Assembly (NCBI GenBank): GCA_903870185.1
Contig: CAIQCE010000347.1
Coordinates: 1 to 7,595 of the forward strand
Origin: an uncultured Gammaproteobacteria bacterium
Lineage (GTDB): Bacteria; Pseudomonadota; Gammaproteobacteria; Coxiellales; Coxiellaceae
Reading direction: 5' to 3'
Length of the DNA: 7,595 bases
Shown: piece by piece, positions 6,063-7,595 of the stretch
How positions within the stretch are numbered: position 1 is the first letter of the stretch
Layout of the letters: the number at the start of each line of letters is the position of its first letter
Translations under genes and position numbers: made by a program
Notes under the pieces: generated by a model
The model's input: only the letters and a program-made list of their open reading frames with translations
What the model was told of the DNA's origin: nothing
The model's database searches: none

Positions 6063-7367
6063 CTACTCTGGATTCTCCAAACTCAGCATGCCCGTATTAA
6101 AATCGTAAGCGAACAACTCAGCATAACGCCCCCAATCGATGGCAATCTTCAACACCTCAAGCGCCGCCTGCCCGGTCAAATAATCCTCTAATTCCCGCAA
6201 GAAGCGATCCTCAGAAGCTGTATGTCCTGGCCGCTCATCCAATACACGTTGAATATGCCTGACAAAAGGCACAAAATTATTGAGATGCTCTGCAAATAAT
6301 TTTTTACGCTCTAAAATATCGGCATCAGCCAAACGTCGGCCATTCGGCGTCAGCTCTACTTTACCTTGAGAAACATAAGCAAATCTTAAAATATCCAAGG
6401 CTTCCATTACTGGGAATAAATCATCCACATTAAGATGAAAATCTTCAGCCAACTCAGGCAAAGAACAACGACCCTCTTGGTCTGGTGCCGCTAAATTTTC
6501 CACAAAGCCCATTAATTCAGAAATATGGGCATCAGGTAATCGATATCCGATAGTGATTGTTTTGAAGCGAACACCCGCCGTAGGAGAACGCTCTTCATTT
6601 GGCATCGTCATAAAACCATAAATCTCATCCACCAATGATTTGAATTCAGGGTCCTGATTATTACGAGGTCGAGACAAATCTACTTTGATTTCAGCACAGA
6701 TAAATCCAGGATTGGTGGCAAAAATCAAAATACGATCCGCCATAAAAATAGCCTCTTCGATATTATGAGTTACCAATAGCACGCTTTTAATATTAGTTTT
6801 ATTGGACTGCCAAATATCGATTAAATCGCCCCTTAAGTTTTCCGCTGTTAAAACATCTAGAGCGGAAAATGGCTCATCCATTAACAATACCTCAGGATCG
6901 ACGACTAATGCACGAGCAAAACCGACTCGCTGCGCCATCCCTCCTGATAATTCTTTAGGATAGGCTGATTCAAATCCATCCAAGCCCACAATATCGATCG
7001 CTTCCAACGCTCGCTTTCTTCGCTCCAATCTCGGAACTCCGCGAGCCTCTAATCCTAATTCCACATTTTCTAAAACGGTGAGCCAGGGTAATAATGCGAA
7101 CTGCTGAAACACCATGCTCAATCCAAAAATAGGACTATAAATTACTTGATCCCGATATCGAACTTCTCCAGCTGTGGGCTTAATTAAACCCGAAATGATC
7201 CGCAACAAAGTCGACTTACCCGAGCCTGATTTCCCAAGCAACGCTACAACCTCGCCTTCATAGATATTAAAATTGGTATGATCGAGCACCAATAATTCTT
7301 GAGACCCCGCCCGCTTAAAAGCTTTGCGAATTTCTTTGATTTCTATAATTGGATTTTTATCGTTCAT
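6063..7367 (-). CDS. ABC transporter ATPase, nitrate/sulfonate/taurine type, with AAA-associated C-terminal domain
   Basis: A 434-residue cytoplasmic ATPase that would power an importer of the NrtD/SsuB/TauB group. The N-terminal 250 residues form a complete ATP-binding cassette: Walker A GKSGSGKST at 45-53, Q-loop Gln88 in VFQQF, signature LSGGMAQR at 140-147, Walker B LLMDEP at 161-166, D-loop SALD at 168-171 and switch His201. Residues about 265-430 match the AAA-associated C-terminal extension found on some of these ATPases, including a winged-helix-like stretch (LPELAEDFHLNVDDLFPVME). The family usually has about 260 residues without this extension. The ATG has GAGG (7372-7375) 4 nt upstream. 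Permease and binding-protein genes are not in the window: the repeat array lies upstream and an unrelated gene downstream. The substrate cannot be told from the ATPase alone. Confidence 0.9.
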   Translation of the reverse strand: MNDKNPIIEIKEIRKAFKRAGSQELLVLDHTNFNIYEGEVVALLGKSGSGKSTLLRIISGLIKPTAGEVRYRDQVIYSPIFGLSMVFQQFALLPWLTVLENVELGLEARGVPRLERRKRALEAIDIVGLDGFESAYPKELSGGMAQRVGFARALVVDPEVLLMDEPFSALDVLTAENLRGDLIDIWQSNKTNIKSVLLVTHNIEEAIFMADRILIFATNPGFICAEIKVDLSRPRNNQDPEFKSLVDEIYGFMTMPNEERSPTAGVRFKTITIGYRLPDAHISELMGFVENLAAPDQEGRCSLPELAEDFHLNVDDLFPVMEALDILRFAYVSQGKVELTPNGRRLADADILERKKLFAEHLNNFVPFVRHIQRVLDERPGHTASEDRFLRELEDYLTGQAALEVLKIAIDWGRYAELFAYDFNTGMLSLENPE

Positions 7368-7414
7368 AAAGCCTCAAAATTATTGTTTAATCTCGTTCTT
7401 TTTTGAATCCCATT

Positions 7415-7595
7415 TGGATTCTCCTGGATCCCGCGGACAAGCCGCGGGACGACGGGGTGGGCTATTTACATCCCACCTGGATTCTCCTGGATCCTGCGGA
7501 CAAGCCGCGGGACGACGGGGTGGGCTATTTACATCCCACCTGGATTCTCCTGGATCCTGCGGACAAGCCGCGGGACGACGGGGTGGGCTATTTAC
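7415..7595. repeat. Tandem array of a 63-bp hairpin-forming repeat, running off the window
   Basis: Copies start at 7415, 7478 and 7541, a period of exactly 63 bp; the third is cut at 55 bases by the window end. They differ at a single base (C at 7432, T at 7495 and 7558). Each unit holds two inverted repeats: CCCGCGG-ACAAG-CCGCGGG (7430-7448 in the first copy) and GGTGGG with CCCACC around a 10-base loop. Just before the first copy, 7402-7414 resembles the end of a further degenerate unit. The near identity of copies points to recent amplification. The sequence style is that of palindromic intergenic repeats found in many intracellular bacteria. Confidence 0.9.

Noticed and set aside
7415..7595. 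CRISPR array at the right edge
   Set aside because: The whole 63-bp period is repeated with almost no difference, so there are no unique spacers.
7391..7595. Start of a repetitive protein gene in the tandem array
   Set aside because: The frame is open but has no ATG or ribosome binding site, and all three plus frames of the unit are open, so openness is not evidence of coding.

Overview
The window looks like chromosomal DNA of a gammaproteobacterium. The rnpB RNA is of bacterial type A, Tdh, Kbl and YajQ closely resemble the enterobacterial proteins, and the base composition is moderately AT-rich. The palindromic intergenic repeats, and a large protein joining a ParA-type ATPase to a eukaryote-like (Ulp1-type) cysteine protease, suggest a host-associated lineage such as the Legionellales. 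That placement is inferred, not shown.

All genes lie on the minus strand, so the order of reading is from high to low coordinates. At the right edge (about 7396-7595) is a tandem array of a 63-bp, GC-rich, hairpin-forming repeat that runs off the window. Next is an ABC transporter ATPase of the nitrate/sulfonate/taurine type with an AAA-associated C-terminal domain (6063-7367); no permease or binding-protein gene is in view. A 257-bp gap carries a diverged inverted relative of the right-edge repeat, a hairpin and a candidate promoter with short iterated repeats. It leads into the most notable gene (3525-5786), which encodes a 753-residue protein with an N-terminal ParA/MinD-like ATPase, a middle region I do not recognise, and a C-terminal clan CE cysteine protease domain with a His-Asp-Gln-Cys set. 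A gap of about 350 bp with no gene follows.

Next come rnpB (about 2779-3138), which has a clear sigma70-type promoter, and a threonine-catabolism pair. kbl (1516-2706) and tdh (416-1441) together turn L-threonine into glycine and acetyl-CoA. yajQ (start at 405, running off the left edge) follows, and its Shine-Dalgarno sequence overlaps the tdh stop codon, so kbl-tdh-yajQ is probably one transcription unit. Two related palindromes with a TACGTAA core sit in front of kbl and in front of tdh; the first encloses a consensus -35 box.

The housekeeping part (rnpB, kbl, tdh, yajQ) is ordinary. The accessory interest lies in the ParA-protease fusion and the repeat families around the ABC gene.
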